Assembly (NCBI GenBank): GCA_034008185.1
Contig: CM067081.1
Location: 22,753,821 to 22,817,820 of the forward strand
Reading direction: 5' to 3'
Origin: Gorsachius magnificus
Lineage: Eukaryota > Chordata > Aves > Pelecaniformes > Ardeidae
DNA: 64,000 nucleotides
Under the pieces are notes generated by a model. That model was not told the origin of the DNA. It saw only the letters and a list, made by a program, of their open reading frames with translations, and ran no database searches. Both the position numbers and the translations under genes were made by a program. This document shows positions 1 through 31,560 of this stretch, in pieces. Every line of letters starts with the position of its first letter. Within the stretch, counting starts at the first letter, position 1.

Positions 1-19833
<19,833 letters not shown>

Positions 19834-20940
19834 GCTGCATCCCAGTAACGTCAATGCACTGTTGCTAATGCTGCAGGACCGGCCGCACAGCTGCCTGCCT
19901 GGAACCCGGCTTGGGCCACAAGAATGTACTGTACAACCACACCTCCAACCTGTCCGATCGCCACGATCCACCCCCTTCCACAGAGCGGAGTAGTGGCTCC
20001 CAAATTGTACCTGTTTTTGGGGTTAGACTTGAACAGAAAGTGCTAGCACAGTTTGTGTTGTGGATATGCTACTTCCATAGTTTACTTGACATGGTTCAGA
20101 CTGACCGATGCATTTTTTTCAGTGACAGTCTGTAGCAGTTGAAGCTGTGAAATGTGCTAGGGGCAAGCATTTTTGTTGTCGTATGTGGTGAATTCTCTTG
20201 ATGTAACAACTTTATCTGACCAATAGTACACAACATCTTTGAACTGGTACTTGAAGCATACAGTATATGTTACCATGGCAAAAAAGCAAAATAACCGTGA
20301 CTCTGAGACAATTTTCATAGACGTTTATTTTTAGTGACTTTTGTGGGTTGGTTCATTTTCCACCTAGATTAATGTTTTACGATCGACATGATTGCTACGA
20401 TGAGATTTTTTTAAAAACATGAAAATGTTTGCATTTTTTCCAGCAATTACAGATGTCCCAAAGATTAATTTCCAACATAACTTTTTGGTTTTAAATCTAT
20501 GACTTGACTGGTATTAAAGCTGCTATTTGATAGTAAAATAAGTATGTTGTCATTGATATGAACATGTTTGGAAAAAAAAAATGATTGTCATAGACAGTGT
20601 TTTGGTTTTTTTTTTCCTGTTGGGTTAATGATTTGTGAGCATGCTTTGGGATTAAAAAAGCATGAATGATATTTTCTAAAAAGGTGCGGCATCCATTCAG
20701 ATATTTCGTCATGATTTTTGAGAACCAGCTTGGTGTAGTGGATTCTAAATTTTGTTCAGTTAATTATTTTTTTTTTAAATGTTCACACGTTGTTTAGGGG
20801 TGCCATCCCTACAGCAGAGGATCAAGGTGTTAGGAGAGCCTTAGAATTTATGAGGAAAAACTTACATACAATGTACTGTATCAAACTATTTTACATGAAT
20901 GACGCAAGTATTCTGAATAAAAAAAAAATCAAACATTGTT
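19834..20940 (+). other. CDK8: CDK8 3'UTR
   Basis: Sequence from the stop codon to the first polyadenylation signal region, about 1.1 kb, AT-rich with T runs and no repeat. The end is inferred from the AATAAA at 20916-20921, followed by a GU-rich stretch near 20946-20957. The exact cleavage site is not visible. Confidence 0.8.
20916..20921 (+). terminator. CDK8: Polyadenylation signal AATAAA (proximal), CDK8
   Basis: Canonical hexamer within TTCTGAATAAAAAAAAA, 1.08 kb after the stop codon, with GT-rich sequence 25-40 bases downstream. It is the likely main CDK8 cleavage signal. Confidence 0.7.
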
Positions 20941-20957
20941 AAAACAAGGTGTTATGT

Positions 20958-20963
20958 AATAAA
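20958..20963 (+). terminator. CDK8: Second polyadenylation signal AATAAA, CDK8
   Basis: A second canonical hexamer 42 bases after the first, with T/GT-rich sequence following. It may be an alternative or reinforcing signal. Confidence 0.5.
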
Positions 20964-23270
20964 TTTATTTTTCATAAATCTGCATATGACCTTTGCCTGT
21001 ATTCCTTTTTACCGGCGACAACACCCCACTCCCCCAGCATACACCTGTATCGGGTTGTGTCCTCAGAAACGGTATCTGACAGGATTTTTTCTAGCAAGTG
21101 GACAGGTTTCCATGAACTGATGAGAAGGATTATTTGTTTTAACAGCAGAAAACAATACAGTGCCTTTATAAAACACCGTTACCCCTGTTGCTTGTACATG
21201 TAGCTGATCATTGGAGATGCACTGAACGTGGGTTTGTTACTAGCTATGTTTCATAGATCAGACGGCTCCTTTTCATCTACAAAATCCTGTCTGAGTAGTT
21301 CTTTCAAGGTTTCTGTAAGTCATTCTTACCCTGGTATCTAACATCACACCATGGTTTTATGACATAAATGTACGCAATATATGTAGGATTCTTTTTTGGC
21401 AAGTGCTTCGTGTCGTGTGACTATCAACTAGCGTGATCCATTCAAATGCACTGACTGGAAAAGAAAAACCAAATCGGTAGCCAGCCCAAAATGGAAACTG
21501 TGTTTGAGGTGAAGATAGAATTATCTGAGTGGAGTAGAGGTTTAAGTATTCAGGAGACTTAAAAGTAAAGAAAAAAATCCAAGCGCAAAGTTTATGCTGC
21601 TTTAGTAATACTGTGTGATACTCCTTTCTGATGTCAGTGTTGTCAAAATCTGGCTTTCCTCAGTTTCTGGAAGACAAATAAATATACAGGCAAGAGTGCC
21701 TTAAACTTCTTTTTGGTTTGTTTTTCAAGTGAAAGCCTTTTTTCGTCCTTAGTTTTTGTACAGGCTTCCAACTTGCCTATTTAGTATCTCTAGACTTTTC
21801 CCAGGTGCTGAAGTGGCAACGAGATTAATTTTTCTTTGGCTAAAGTACTATTGGCCTAGATTTTTTGCTTTCTTATCGATGCATATTCACATTAATGCAC
21901 AATCGTTAAGGTGTGCATTAATATGAATAATATTATTTGATACCAGCATATTTCAATGTCTCCAATGCTTTGTTTAAAAGTAGCAGGCTGGCTTTAATTT
22001 CATTTTTGCAAAGTGAAGTGCCTCCGACTGACAAAAAGGACTCCTGCCATTAATTTGCACTTGAATTTAATTTTCCTATTAAGGTATTTGAGGTGAAGAT
22101 GCAGCTTGTCAACTAATTATAATAAAACTCAATTATACTCTACGTTTAGTTCTAAATAGTCTGCTACTCCATTTGCAGTAATTTCATTCATTCGACTCCG
22201 TTTTTAGTAGAGGTATTGCAGATTACCTCAACAAATGGAGATCCTGCAGGGAAGTCAAATCTTCATATTTGACTCATTCTGGTGTCTGAGTCAGCCGGTT
22301 GTTTGGGAGGAGGAATCTGAGGTTTTCTTTAGAACTACAAAAAGAAAAGGTTTTCAATGCTTGGTATAACCTCTGTGATACCTTCAAGATGAGTTATATT
22401 TCTATTGCAGATAAGGTTAATCTTGTCATACTCATGTCAATTATAAATGATCTTCTGCATCAAATTAGTTTTTTAATACTGGTTTGAGGAATACTGAGGG
22501 CAAGGCTCTAAACTACATTCCTGAACTGTTTAAAAAAAAATAAAGAATTATTCCTGTCCCTGTTGCTCTGGGGGGCCCTTTACGTGAGGGTTACAGACAG
22601 GGGAGGAAGAAGAAAGTACCTTTGAGAACATTTAATAGAGGAGTTGCAAATTCCCGTGAGGGAGATGGCAGCTTGGTATGCAGCAGCCGGCGTGTAAGCC
22701 GTGCCTCTTCCCTCGCCTGCCTCGGTTTTTGTTACTGGGTTCAAGAACTTCAAAGCTTTTCATTCTTCACCAACAATTATCTTGGACCAATCTGAGTGTG
22801 TTTCAAATAGCTGAAGTCTGGGAGCCTGTCTTTGTTCCTCTGATTAAAGAACAAATTGTTTTTTAGAGCAGGCTTATGTTGAAAATGGGCTACAAGCTTA
22901 ACTTGATCGTGAGGATAAACGCGCTATTGCACTTTCACCTCGGCACTGCCGGCAAGCCTAGCTTGTGCTGGCGCTGAATTTGTTGTACCTGATAAGAACC
23001 GAGCTTCTTTAGGAAGAAATAAATAACTTTTGCAATGGCCCCCTTTGAAGGGGGTTTCAGCATTAGCGGTGGGGAAGAGCAGTCAGAGGAAGGAAATGAG
23101 ATTGGCTCTGTCCTGGCCTTTCCTGTCTGTATAAATAAATTGGAAAATACTCGCTGAATTGCCTGTGGCAGTGCCTGAGCAGTGCCCAGCAGCGGGGTAG
23201 GACAGTGTTAGTTCAGCTTCCTTTTTCCTTCATTTGGAAGCCACTGCTGGGCAGCCTCTTTGGGTCTGGG
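20964..23270. other. Intergenic, unique AT-rich sequence downstream of CDK8
   Basis: No repeat family or gene is recognised. It contains a long-arm hairpin at 21884-21929 and, around 22030-22150, homeodomain-core-rich AT sequence (several TAAT/ATTA cores) that could be a conserved noncoding element. Short ORFs here look random. Confidence 0.6.
21884..21929. repeat. Inverted repeat, 18-bp arms with one mismatch, 10-nt loop
   Basis: TATTCACATTAATGCACA (21884-21901) pairs with 21912-21929 at 17 of 18 positions around a 10-base loop. The mismatch is C-A in a + strand RNA but becomes a G-U wobble in a - strand RNA. Confidence 0.88.
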
Positions 23271-23541
23271 GTAAGTGATGGGACAAGGGGCAGTGGGCCC
23301 AAACTGAAGCATATGAGGTTCCAGTTGAACATGAGGAAGAACTTCTTTACTTTGGGGGTGACAGAGCACTGGCACAGGCTGCCCAGGGGGGCTGTGGAGT
23401 CTCCTCCTCTGGCAATATCAAATCCCGCCTGGACAACGTCCTGTGCAACCTGTTCTGGGTGACCCTGCTTTAGCAGGGGGGTTGGACTAGGTGATCTCTG
23501 GAGGTCCCTTCCAACCCCCACCGTTCTGTGATTCTGTGATA
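23271..23541 (+). mobile_element. CR1 LINE, 3'-end fragment
   Basis: Sense CR1 tail with GATGGGACAAGGGGCAGTGG, the AGGAAGAACTTCTTTAC block, GAGCACTGGCACAGGCTGCC, TTGGACTAGGTGATCTCTGG and terminal octamers GTTCTGTG/ATTCTGTG. The terminus differs from the ATTCTATG copies, marking another CR1 subfamily. The frame is broken. Confidence 0.93.
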
Positions 23542-25009
23542 CATCTGTAGGTGGGCAAACTCCTCAAGCAGCTAGGGCAGTGGGCCTGAGCGGGAGAAGG
23601 GTGAGCACACACATCTCTCCAAACTCCTTTTTACTTTCCGTGTGCAATGCATAATTTTCGTGGGGTTCATGTTTCCGTGCTTTGCTTCCTCAGGGGAGAT
23701 ACTTAACGCAGGTGTCGGGTATGTGCCATTGCCTGTTCAAACAGCTTTGTGGTCCTTGGCGTCTCGTTTGTGCTAGATGGGCTCCTCCAAAAGAAAAGAG
23801 CAAGCTCCTCCATGCTTCTTTGCTGAGGGCCATCAGCAAGCCCAAGCCACAAGTGTCTCATCACCTACCGTGTCCATGGTATTGCGCAAAGCCTTTTCCA
23901 CAACATGGAGCCGCACATTTCTGTGAGACTGATCATTAGGGTTTTATTTTATAGGGAGTGGTGTCAACTCGAGCCTCCTTTGCCAGCTGAAACAAGGCGA
24001 TGACAGCCAAGCATGAGTGGAGTGTGAGCGAAGCACGTGGGAGTTAGCTGTGTCTCACAAAATGGCCTTAAGCTCTGTCAAAAAGGATCTCGGAAGCTGT
24101 GCCTATCGTTTGCACCTTGTTGTATGTCTCTTGCTTGTTCAGACCCCAGCAGAGGTGGCAGTCAGAACATGGGTTGGAGTCAGCTGCAAGTGAAGGTTTT
24201 ATGTGAAGAAATGCCTCGTGCTGCTCCCCCGTGTCCATCGGTTTCTGTCTAAAATTGCTCTTTGACCAATAAGCAGCTCCTGTTGTATCTCTCCTAAGCC
24301 CATCCTGGCTTCAGCAAAAGGCTAAGCCATGATCTCTGCCTTTCATGCGTGGTGGGTGTTGATGACTTTATGGGCATGGTTAGGCAGTTTGACTGCTACC
24401 AAGGGGGATAATGGAGGTGGGATGGAGCCTGCAGGATCTCGTCGGTTATCGTGTATCAGAAAGGAAAGACCTGAATTATTTCTTGGAGCCAGCGGTGAAG
24501 TTGCAGACCTGTCATTTGGACTGAATGTTGTTGCCATTGTAAATTGAGCCTCTTTTCTGCAGGAGAACTGAGTAATGTGGTGCTCCCTACACGCTATTTT
24601 AGTTACACCCCTGAATAGAGCAGCCCTTTTTTCTTGAGTAGAGCAGGTGTCTCGGCATCTTCCTCAAGGCTGAGTGGTGACAGTGCTTCAGGATGCCAGT
24701 TCTGAGACAGTTTAATAGCCAGCGTCCCTTGAGACCAAAGTAGATGAGCTTGATTCAGTGTAATTTGCTTGTCACAGCTGTGGATAAAGAACACTTTGTG
24801 AAATAATATGTCAGACATCTGAATGATGGGATGTACAAACTGTGCTCTAGCAGTAGGAGAGGTAGAGAAAAGGTGCTTACCCTTTGAAAGCAAAACAGAA
24901 ACAGAGCTGCTTCTTCCACCAGGACTCTTGTGGTAAGTTCCTCTCCTTGAAGATTTTAAGCAGACTTTATCTTGGCGGTGGCTTCAGAGATGGCAGAAGG
25001 GAGCTACCT
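23542..25009. other. Intergenic sequence
   Basis: Unique sequence of moderate GC between two CR1 insertions. I see no gene, RNA gene or repeat family. Confidence 0.6.
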
Positions 25010-25316
25010 CTTGCTGCAGGCATGGGGATAAGTGGCTGGAAAGCTGCTTGGCAGAGAGGGACCTGGGGGCACTGGTTGACAGCCGGCTGAATATGAGCCA
25101 GCAGTGTGCCCAGGTGGCCAAGAGGGCCAACAGCATCCTGGCTTGTGTCAGGAATAGTGTGGCCAGCAGGAGTAGGGAAGTCATCATTCCCCTGTACTCA
25201 GCACTGGTGAGGCCGCACCTCGAATACTGTGTTCAGTTTTGGGCCCCTCACTACAGGAAGGACATCGAGGTGCTGGAGTGTGTCCAGAGAAGGTCAACGA
25301 AGCTGGTGAAGGGCTC
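25010..25316 (+). mobile_element. CR1 LINE internal fragment (piece A of an inverted cluster)
   Basis: Sense CR1 ORF2 segment covering the part just after the catalytic core (from a degraded [13 protein letters not shown] through [15 protein letters not shown] to RRSTKLVKG). It lacks both a 5' portion and the CR1 3' end. At 25312-25322 it switches abruptly into the reverse complement of its own early part, which forms an inverted repeat of about 85 bp with 25316-25400. Confidence 0.9.
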
Positions 25317-27095
25317 ATATTCAGCCAGCTGTTGACCAGGACCCCCAGATCCCCCTCTGTCAAGCAGCTTTCCAGCCACTCTTCCCCAAGCCTGTAGTGT
25401 TGCATGGGGTTGTTGTGACCCAAGTGCAGGACCTGGCACTTGGCCTTGTTGAACCTCATACAGTTGGCCTCGGCCCATTGATCCAGCCTGTCCAGGTCCC
25501 TCTGCAGAGCCCTCCTCCCCTTGAGCACTCATGCCCAATTTGGCATCATCTACAAACTTACTGAGGCTGCACTCCATCCCTTCGTCCAGATCATTGGTAA
25601 AGATGTTAAACAGAACTGGCCCCAACACAGAGCACTGGGGAACACCACTTCTGACCGGCCACCAACTGGATTTAACTCCATTCACCACCACCCTTTGGGC
25701 CCGGCCATCCAGCCCGTTTTTACCGAGGAAAGAGTACGCATGTCCAGGCCATGAGCAGCCAGTTTCTCCAGGAGAATGCTGTGGGAAACAGTGTCAAAGG
25801 CTTTACTAAAGTCCAGGTAGACAACATGCACAGACTTTCCCTCATCCACTAGGCAGCTCACCTGGTCATGGAAAGAGCTCAGGTTGGTCAAGCAGGACCT
25901 GCCTTTCATAAACTCATGCTGGCTGGGACTGATCTTCTGATTGTCCTGGATGTGCTGTGTGATAGCACTCAAGATGATCTGCTCTGTGACTTTCCCTGGC
26001 ACCGAGGGCAGGCTGACAGGCCTGTAGTTCCCCAGATCCTCCTTCCAGCCTTTCTTGTAGATGGGCATCACATTTCCAACCTCCAGTCAAGTGGAACATC
26101 CCCAGTCATCCAGGACTGATAGAAGATGGAAAGGAGCTTGGTGAGCACCTCTGCCAGCTCCCTCAGCACCCTTGGGTGGACCCCATCTGGCCCCATGAAC
26201 TTGTGTGTGTCTAACTGGCTGAGCATTTCCTCTTGGATCATGGGAGCTTTGTTTTCCTCCCTGTCTTCTGGCTTGGGGGCTGGGTACCCGGAGAACAGCT
26301 GACCTTACCATTAAAGACTGAGGTAAAGAAGGCGTTAAGTATGTCAGCCTTATCCTCATCCTTTGTTGCTGTGGTTCCCCCTGCATCCAATAAAGGATGG
26401 AGATTCTCCTTGGCTCTCCTTTTGTTGTTAATATTTATAGAAACATTTTTATTATCTTTCACAGAATTAGCTATTTTAAGTTCTAGTTGGGCTTTAACCC
26501 TTCTAATTTTCTCTCTGCATGACCTTGCATCATCCTTCTAGTCCTCCTGAGCTGCCTGCCCCTTCTTCTAAAGCTCCTAGACTTTCATCTTTTTTTCTGA
26601 GATCCAGCCAAAGCTCTCTGTTCAGCCAGGATGGTTTTCTTCCCTGCTGGCTCATCTTTTGGCACGTGGGGATGGCCTGCTCTTGCGCCTTCAGGATTTC
26701 CTTTTTGAAGAGCGTCCAGCCTTCTTGGGCTCCTTTGCCCTTCAGTCCCCTCCCAAGGGACTCTGTCAGCCAGCCTTATAAACAGGCCAAAGCCTGCCCT
26801 CCGGAAGCCCAGGGTGGCAGTCCTGCTGACCCCCCTCCTTACTTCTCCAAGCATCGAGAATTCTATCATTTCATGATCTTTGTGCCCCATGTGTCCTCCA
26901 ACCATCAAATCCACCACAGGGTCTTCTCTGTTCACAAACAACAGGTCCAGCGGGGCACCTTCCCTAGTTGGCTCACTCACCAGGTGTGTCAGGAAGTTGT
27001 CTTCCACATATATCTGCTTCAGCCATGTGCTCCTGTAGATCAGAACATGGAGATACCCAGCAAGCTGTGGAGAAGGATTCTTTGGGGATAAATTC
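25317..27095 (-). mobile_element. CR1 LINE internal fragment, antisense (piece B; endonuclease end to RT)
   Basis: Read on the - strand, this holds the end of the APE-type endonuclease (LVSEPTREGAPLDLLFVNRE, then HKDHEMIEF, about 26830-27010), the linker (SNKRRAKENLHPLL-like, near 26400) and the RT palm ([42 protein letters not shown]). It ends after the LGEEWLESC segment at 25317. The catalytic box reads FVDD instead of FADD, and frameshifts and stops break the ORF, so it is dead. The CR1 3' end is missing on its left side. Confidence 0.93.
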
Positions 27096-27244
27096 TGTGT
27101 TTGGGTGCCAGGAATGATCACTGTGGTAGCTGTGTGCTTTGAGGTGTGCTCACCTCAGTGCAGACAGCTCATACGCAGCTCGGGCACTCCTGATGTCCTC
27201 TGTGCACAGGCTTCAGGCTTTGCCCCAGCTCTCTGCCCCATCTT
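27096..27244. other. Spacer between CR1 pieces B and C
   Basis: About 150 bp with no clear CR1 similarity. It separates the 5' edge of piece B from the 5' edge of piece C. It may be original target DNA or junction filler. Confidence 0.5.
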
Positions 27245-28405
27245 GCCTGGACTTCAGCAAAGCCTTCGACACCGTCTCCCATAGCATTCTTGTGGAGAAG
27301 CTGGCATTTCATGGCCTAGATGGATGTACTCTTCGCTGGGTTAAAAACTGGCTGCATGGCCGAGCCCAGAGAGTCGTGGTGAATGGAGCTAAATCCAGTT
27401 GGCGGCCGGTCACAAGCGGTGTCCCCCAGGGTTCAGTTCTAGGGCCAGTCTTGTTTAATATCTTTATCAATGACCTGGATGAGGGGATTGAGTGTGCCCT
27501 CAGTAAATTTGCAGATGACACCAAACTGGGTGGGAGTGTTGATCTGCTGGAGGGGAGGAGGGCTCTGCAGAGGGACCTGGACAGGCTGGATCGATGGGCC
27601 GAGGCCAATTGTATGAGGTTCAACAAGGCCAAGTGCTGGGTCCTGCACTTTGGTCACAACAACCCCATGCAGCGCTACAGGCTTGGGGAAGAGTGGCTGG
27701 AAAGCTGCCTGGTGGAAAAAGACCTGGGGGTACTGATTGACAGCCACCTGAATATGAGCCAGCAGTGTGCCCAGGTGGCCAAGAAGGCCAATGGCATCCT
27801 GGCCTGTATCAGGAATAGTGTGGCCAGCAGGAGCAGGGAAGTGATCGTGCCCCTGTACTCGGTGCTGGTGAGGCCACACCTCGAATACTGTGTTCAGTTT
27901 TGGGCCCCTCACTACAAGAAAGATGTTGCCTTGCTGGAACAGGTCCAGAGGAGAGCAACCAAGCTGGTGAGGGGTCTGGAACACAAGTCATACGAGGAGT
28001 GGCTGAGGGAACTGGGGTTGTTTAGCCTGGAGAAGAGGAGGCTGAGGGGAGACCTGATCGCCCTCTACAACTGCCTGACAGGAGGCTGTAGTGAGGTGGG
28101 GGTCGGCCTCTTCTCCCTGGTAACAGATGATAGGACGAGGGGGAATGGCTTGAAGCTGCGCCAGGGCAGGTTTAGGCTAGACATTAGGAAAAACTTCTTC
28201 ACCGAGAGGGTTGTCAGGCTCTGGAATGGGCTGCCCAGGGAGGTGGTGGAGTCCTTATCCCTGGAGGTCTTTAAAAGAAGGATAGATGAGGTGCTTAGGG
28301 ATATGGTTTAGTGGTGGGATGGCAGTGCTAGGTTAACGGTTGGACTCGATGATCTTAAAGGTCTTTTCCAACCGAGGTGATTCTATGATTCTATGATTCT
28401 ATGAT
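27245..28405 (+). mobile_element. CR1 LINE, 5'-truncated, RT ORF still open (piece C)
   Basis: Sense copy starting inside the RT palm ([19 protein letters not shown]) and running to the CR1 terminus with three ATTCTATG octamers (28379-28405). A single frame is open to 28311 for about 355 CR1 codons. It includes [16 protein letters not shown], the catalytic FADD box ([10 protein letters not shown]), NKAKC, the [16 protein letters not shown] segment and the C-terminal [16 protein letters not shown]. The N-terminal RT motifs and the endonuclease are absent, so it is not autonomous. The open frame suggests a relatively young insertion. Confidence 0.96.
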
Positions 28406-31400
28406 CTTATCTTCAGAAGCTCAGGAAAAGACGTTGGGAGCATGAAGTCCCAGCCCAGGAACTTAGAAATCCCTATATAAGCTCCTAATACACGTTCCAC
28501 TACCACCAGCCATGCAGGTATGTGAGATATCCATGCAATTTATTTGCATGCCGGATAAAACCAGCTGGTTGGAAAATCCTCCCCAGTTGCCTTGGAGGCT
28601 CTGCTGGGAGAGCCCTGTGGGGACTTGGGACATAGAGCAGCCCGTGCGTCCTGAGCGCCCGGGGCCGATGAGCAGCTGCTTGGTCAGATCTCACCCAACC
28701 CTCGCTCCACGGGCGAAGGGGTGAAGGCTGTCATTTGCAACCACACGCTCCTCCGACTCCCCGGGAGGCGCAGGCATTGCTGGTCGGGTCTGAGGGGAGG
28801 AGGGAAGGTCATGGCTGCAGACGGCGAGGTGCTGGTGAGTCGTGAGGGGTGACCTGCACCCTGGGGCTCAGCGGGACGGTGATGGCTCAAAATGCCACGG
28901 GGACCCCTGTCAGAAGGGCCAATCTGCCGGAAAACCTCCTCTTCCCACATTGAAAAGCTGAAGAGTGCCAGGACACCCAAAGGCCAATCGAATTGCCCAA
29001 ACGGGGGCCCAAGGAGGAGACCGCCTGATGGGGTACAGCTGCCTGACAGAGCACCTGGTGGCCCATGTTCCTTGAGATTAAATATTTGCTGGGAGCCACC
29101 ATCCTGTCCTCAGCCCCCACTGGGATTTATTGCCATGCCTTTGCCTGGCGAGCTCTGACCAGTGAGATGCAGTCACTGGGGAAACTGGTGACACGGGCGG
29201 CAAGCCGCTGCTCTGACGAACTGCAAGCCGGGTCGTGTTCGCACGAGATGGACGATTTTGATTAAAATATTACAGAGTGGGAAGTGGCTTTAAGAGAGCT
29301 TTTTAGCTTCCACCAGGAGAGAAGACAGTGAAAATGGATCAACATAAAACACAAGCGTGAAAGTCTGTCTGTCATATTTGTCTATTTGGGGGTTTTTAAC
29401 TGAAATTTAAAAGTATGAAATCCAATTCACTCGGAACGAGAAGAAACAGTGTTGCAGAGGTCTGTGTTTTAACGAAGTAACCCACGCTGCACCGTGCAGC
29501 ATCTGTAAACCGGCAACATGCACATACCTCAAAGGAACAGGCAAAATCCAAGCGACGGCCTGGGTTTGGAAGACAAAGCGGGTAGAAGATGCCATAAACC
29601 TGCAGTTTGGACAAAAAGGCCGTGAAAGGGGAGCTCCCGCCCCGGTTTGGTTTCAGGATGTTGTCGGTGCGTGCCCATGGGCAGCGGCTGCCTCCGCTCT
29701 GTCCAGCCCGGGGTGCTGCAGCCAGCAGCGCCGCTCGTGGGGTTCGGTGCCTTTGAGAGGGGTCCTGAAGGGTGCAGGGGCACAGGGGCACGGGCAGGAG
29801 AAGGGGTGGTGCGGCTTTTGTTTCCACTGCAGTCTTTTGCAGAACGTTGCAAAACTGGGCAGGAAAGCCCCTTTTACAGACAGAGGACACTAATACAGAG
29901 ATGTCATCACTGTTACCAAATTTACAGTTTATTCCTTAATTAAAGACGTTCCCAGAGCAAAAAGCCAAGCATCCACACTGAAAACCATTTCCAGATGCTG
30001 GAAACCCAATTAATTGATTGTAAAAATTGTTTTGAGAGGCAACTTACTTAAATAGTGGTATTTAAATAGGGTAGTTTATGTTCCTTGAGGCTACAGATAC
30101 ACCTGTGTTGATCCTTAACAAGCCTTGTGTCATCCTTAACAATGTCAGGATTTAAAATATTGATTATGCTAATTATTTATAAAATTGCAGTTAATATCCA
30201 AGAGCTGTTCAGAACAAAGTCCTGTGCATAAGGAGCAAGGATCCAGCAATGCTCCAGTGAATGTGCCTGTCCCTGCAAGGTTACTCATCTTCACGGTGAT
30301 GCATCAGAGCAGATGACTATATATACATAGATATTTTTTTTCCCCTTCTTTGTATTTCAGTGAATCTTTTTATCTGAAAATAATTCAAACTTTGGCTGAG
30401 GTGAAAATAATAGAAAACAGGAGCACGTAGCAAAAGAGGATTTCTGCAGGGAATTCGGCTGTTTCTCAGCAGGCAGAACAAGAAGGTAAAAACATCAGCC
30501 CTCTTCTCTAATTGCAGGAGCAATGCCAGAGGCTGCTGGTGGTTCCCCTCAAGTCCTGTACCTGGACAGAAATGCACAAAAGGGGAGGTGGTTTTGTATC
30601 GCTTTCCCTGCAGAAGACCAACACCTGCAGGAGAGATCGTGCGCATCCCCGGTGAAGTCGTGGGCAGAGGTTTTGTGCCTTCATCTCACAGAAGCTCTGC
30701 CAGTGACCTTATAGCATCAGTGGTTTGGAGTCAGCAGATGCAGCTTGGGATCAGGATCCCCCAAACAAACCACCACCAAACACCCTCAGGCTTCCAACTC
30801 AGGAAAAAATCCACCAAAAACCTGACACCTGTCAGACCACAAGGCAGGGAGGGAAATATGTGGGTATGATGTTGACTGTGGAAATACCAAAGGTGAGGTA
30901 AGAGACATTAAAAGGAGCGCCAGGATGAAAAGTAGCTGGAGAAAAAGGCAAGCCAATGGCCTGGAGAAGCCCTGGAGGGGCACGAGTCCAAGGGTGCTGC
31001 AGGGTGGGTGAGGAGGCGGCGTGGTTTGGGGCCAGGCAGCACCAGGGCTCGCTGCCTCCCACCATGCCGGGGGCTGAGCATGTGGCCACGTCCCCATCGC
31101 ATCCCCAGATGGCATCACCGTTTCCCAGTGTTGCTCCCCAACCAAATCAAGCTCAAATATCTCACGAAGACAAAAAACCACCTCTCTTGCACGCAGCTGG
31201 TGATTTTTTGGGGCAAAGCTGGTGCCTGGCAGAGGCAGGCCGGTAAGTGCCAGGGGCTGGGCAGAGGCAGGTGTCAGGGATGGGTGGTGACAGGCTGTGT
31301 CGCGGTACCTCGCCACAGCCAGCGCCCATTGCCGCTTAATCCCGCACTACGTGAAAGAGAATCCAGGATGAGCAGATGTAGCTCAGGCTCCACCTCAAGC

Positions 31401-31560
31401 TCTTACGGTTCAAGCCTCACACAGAGGACACTATTTCTAATAAATATTTTAGGCAGTAAAACTTCCTTCAGAGGGCTGCTGCATTCCCGTCGCGTGCCTT
31501 CTCGCCAGGAGAAGCCTGCGTTAGCTACTTCGAGTATTCAAAAGCTTGATATATAGTATG
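28406..31560. other. Intergenic sequence, partly GC-rich
   Basis: No repeat or gene recognised. Several ORFs of 90-180 codons overlap each other on both strands (for example 29396-29890 and 30786-31316 on the - strand) without coding signatures. The AT-rich block at 29930-30200 has TAATTAATTGATT-type homeodomain cores and may be regulatory. Confidence 0.55.

Noticed and set aside
27139..28311. Host gene of 390 codons
   Set aside because: It is CR1 ORF2 with FADD and the CR1 C-terminal segments. The first 35 or so codons are spacer read in frame.
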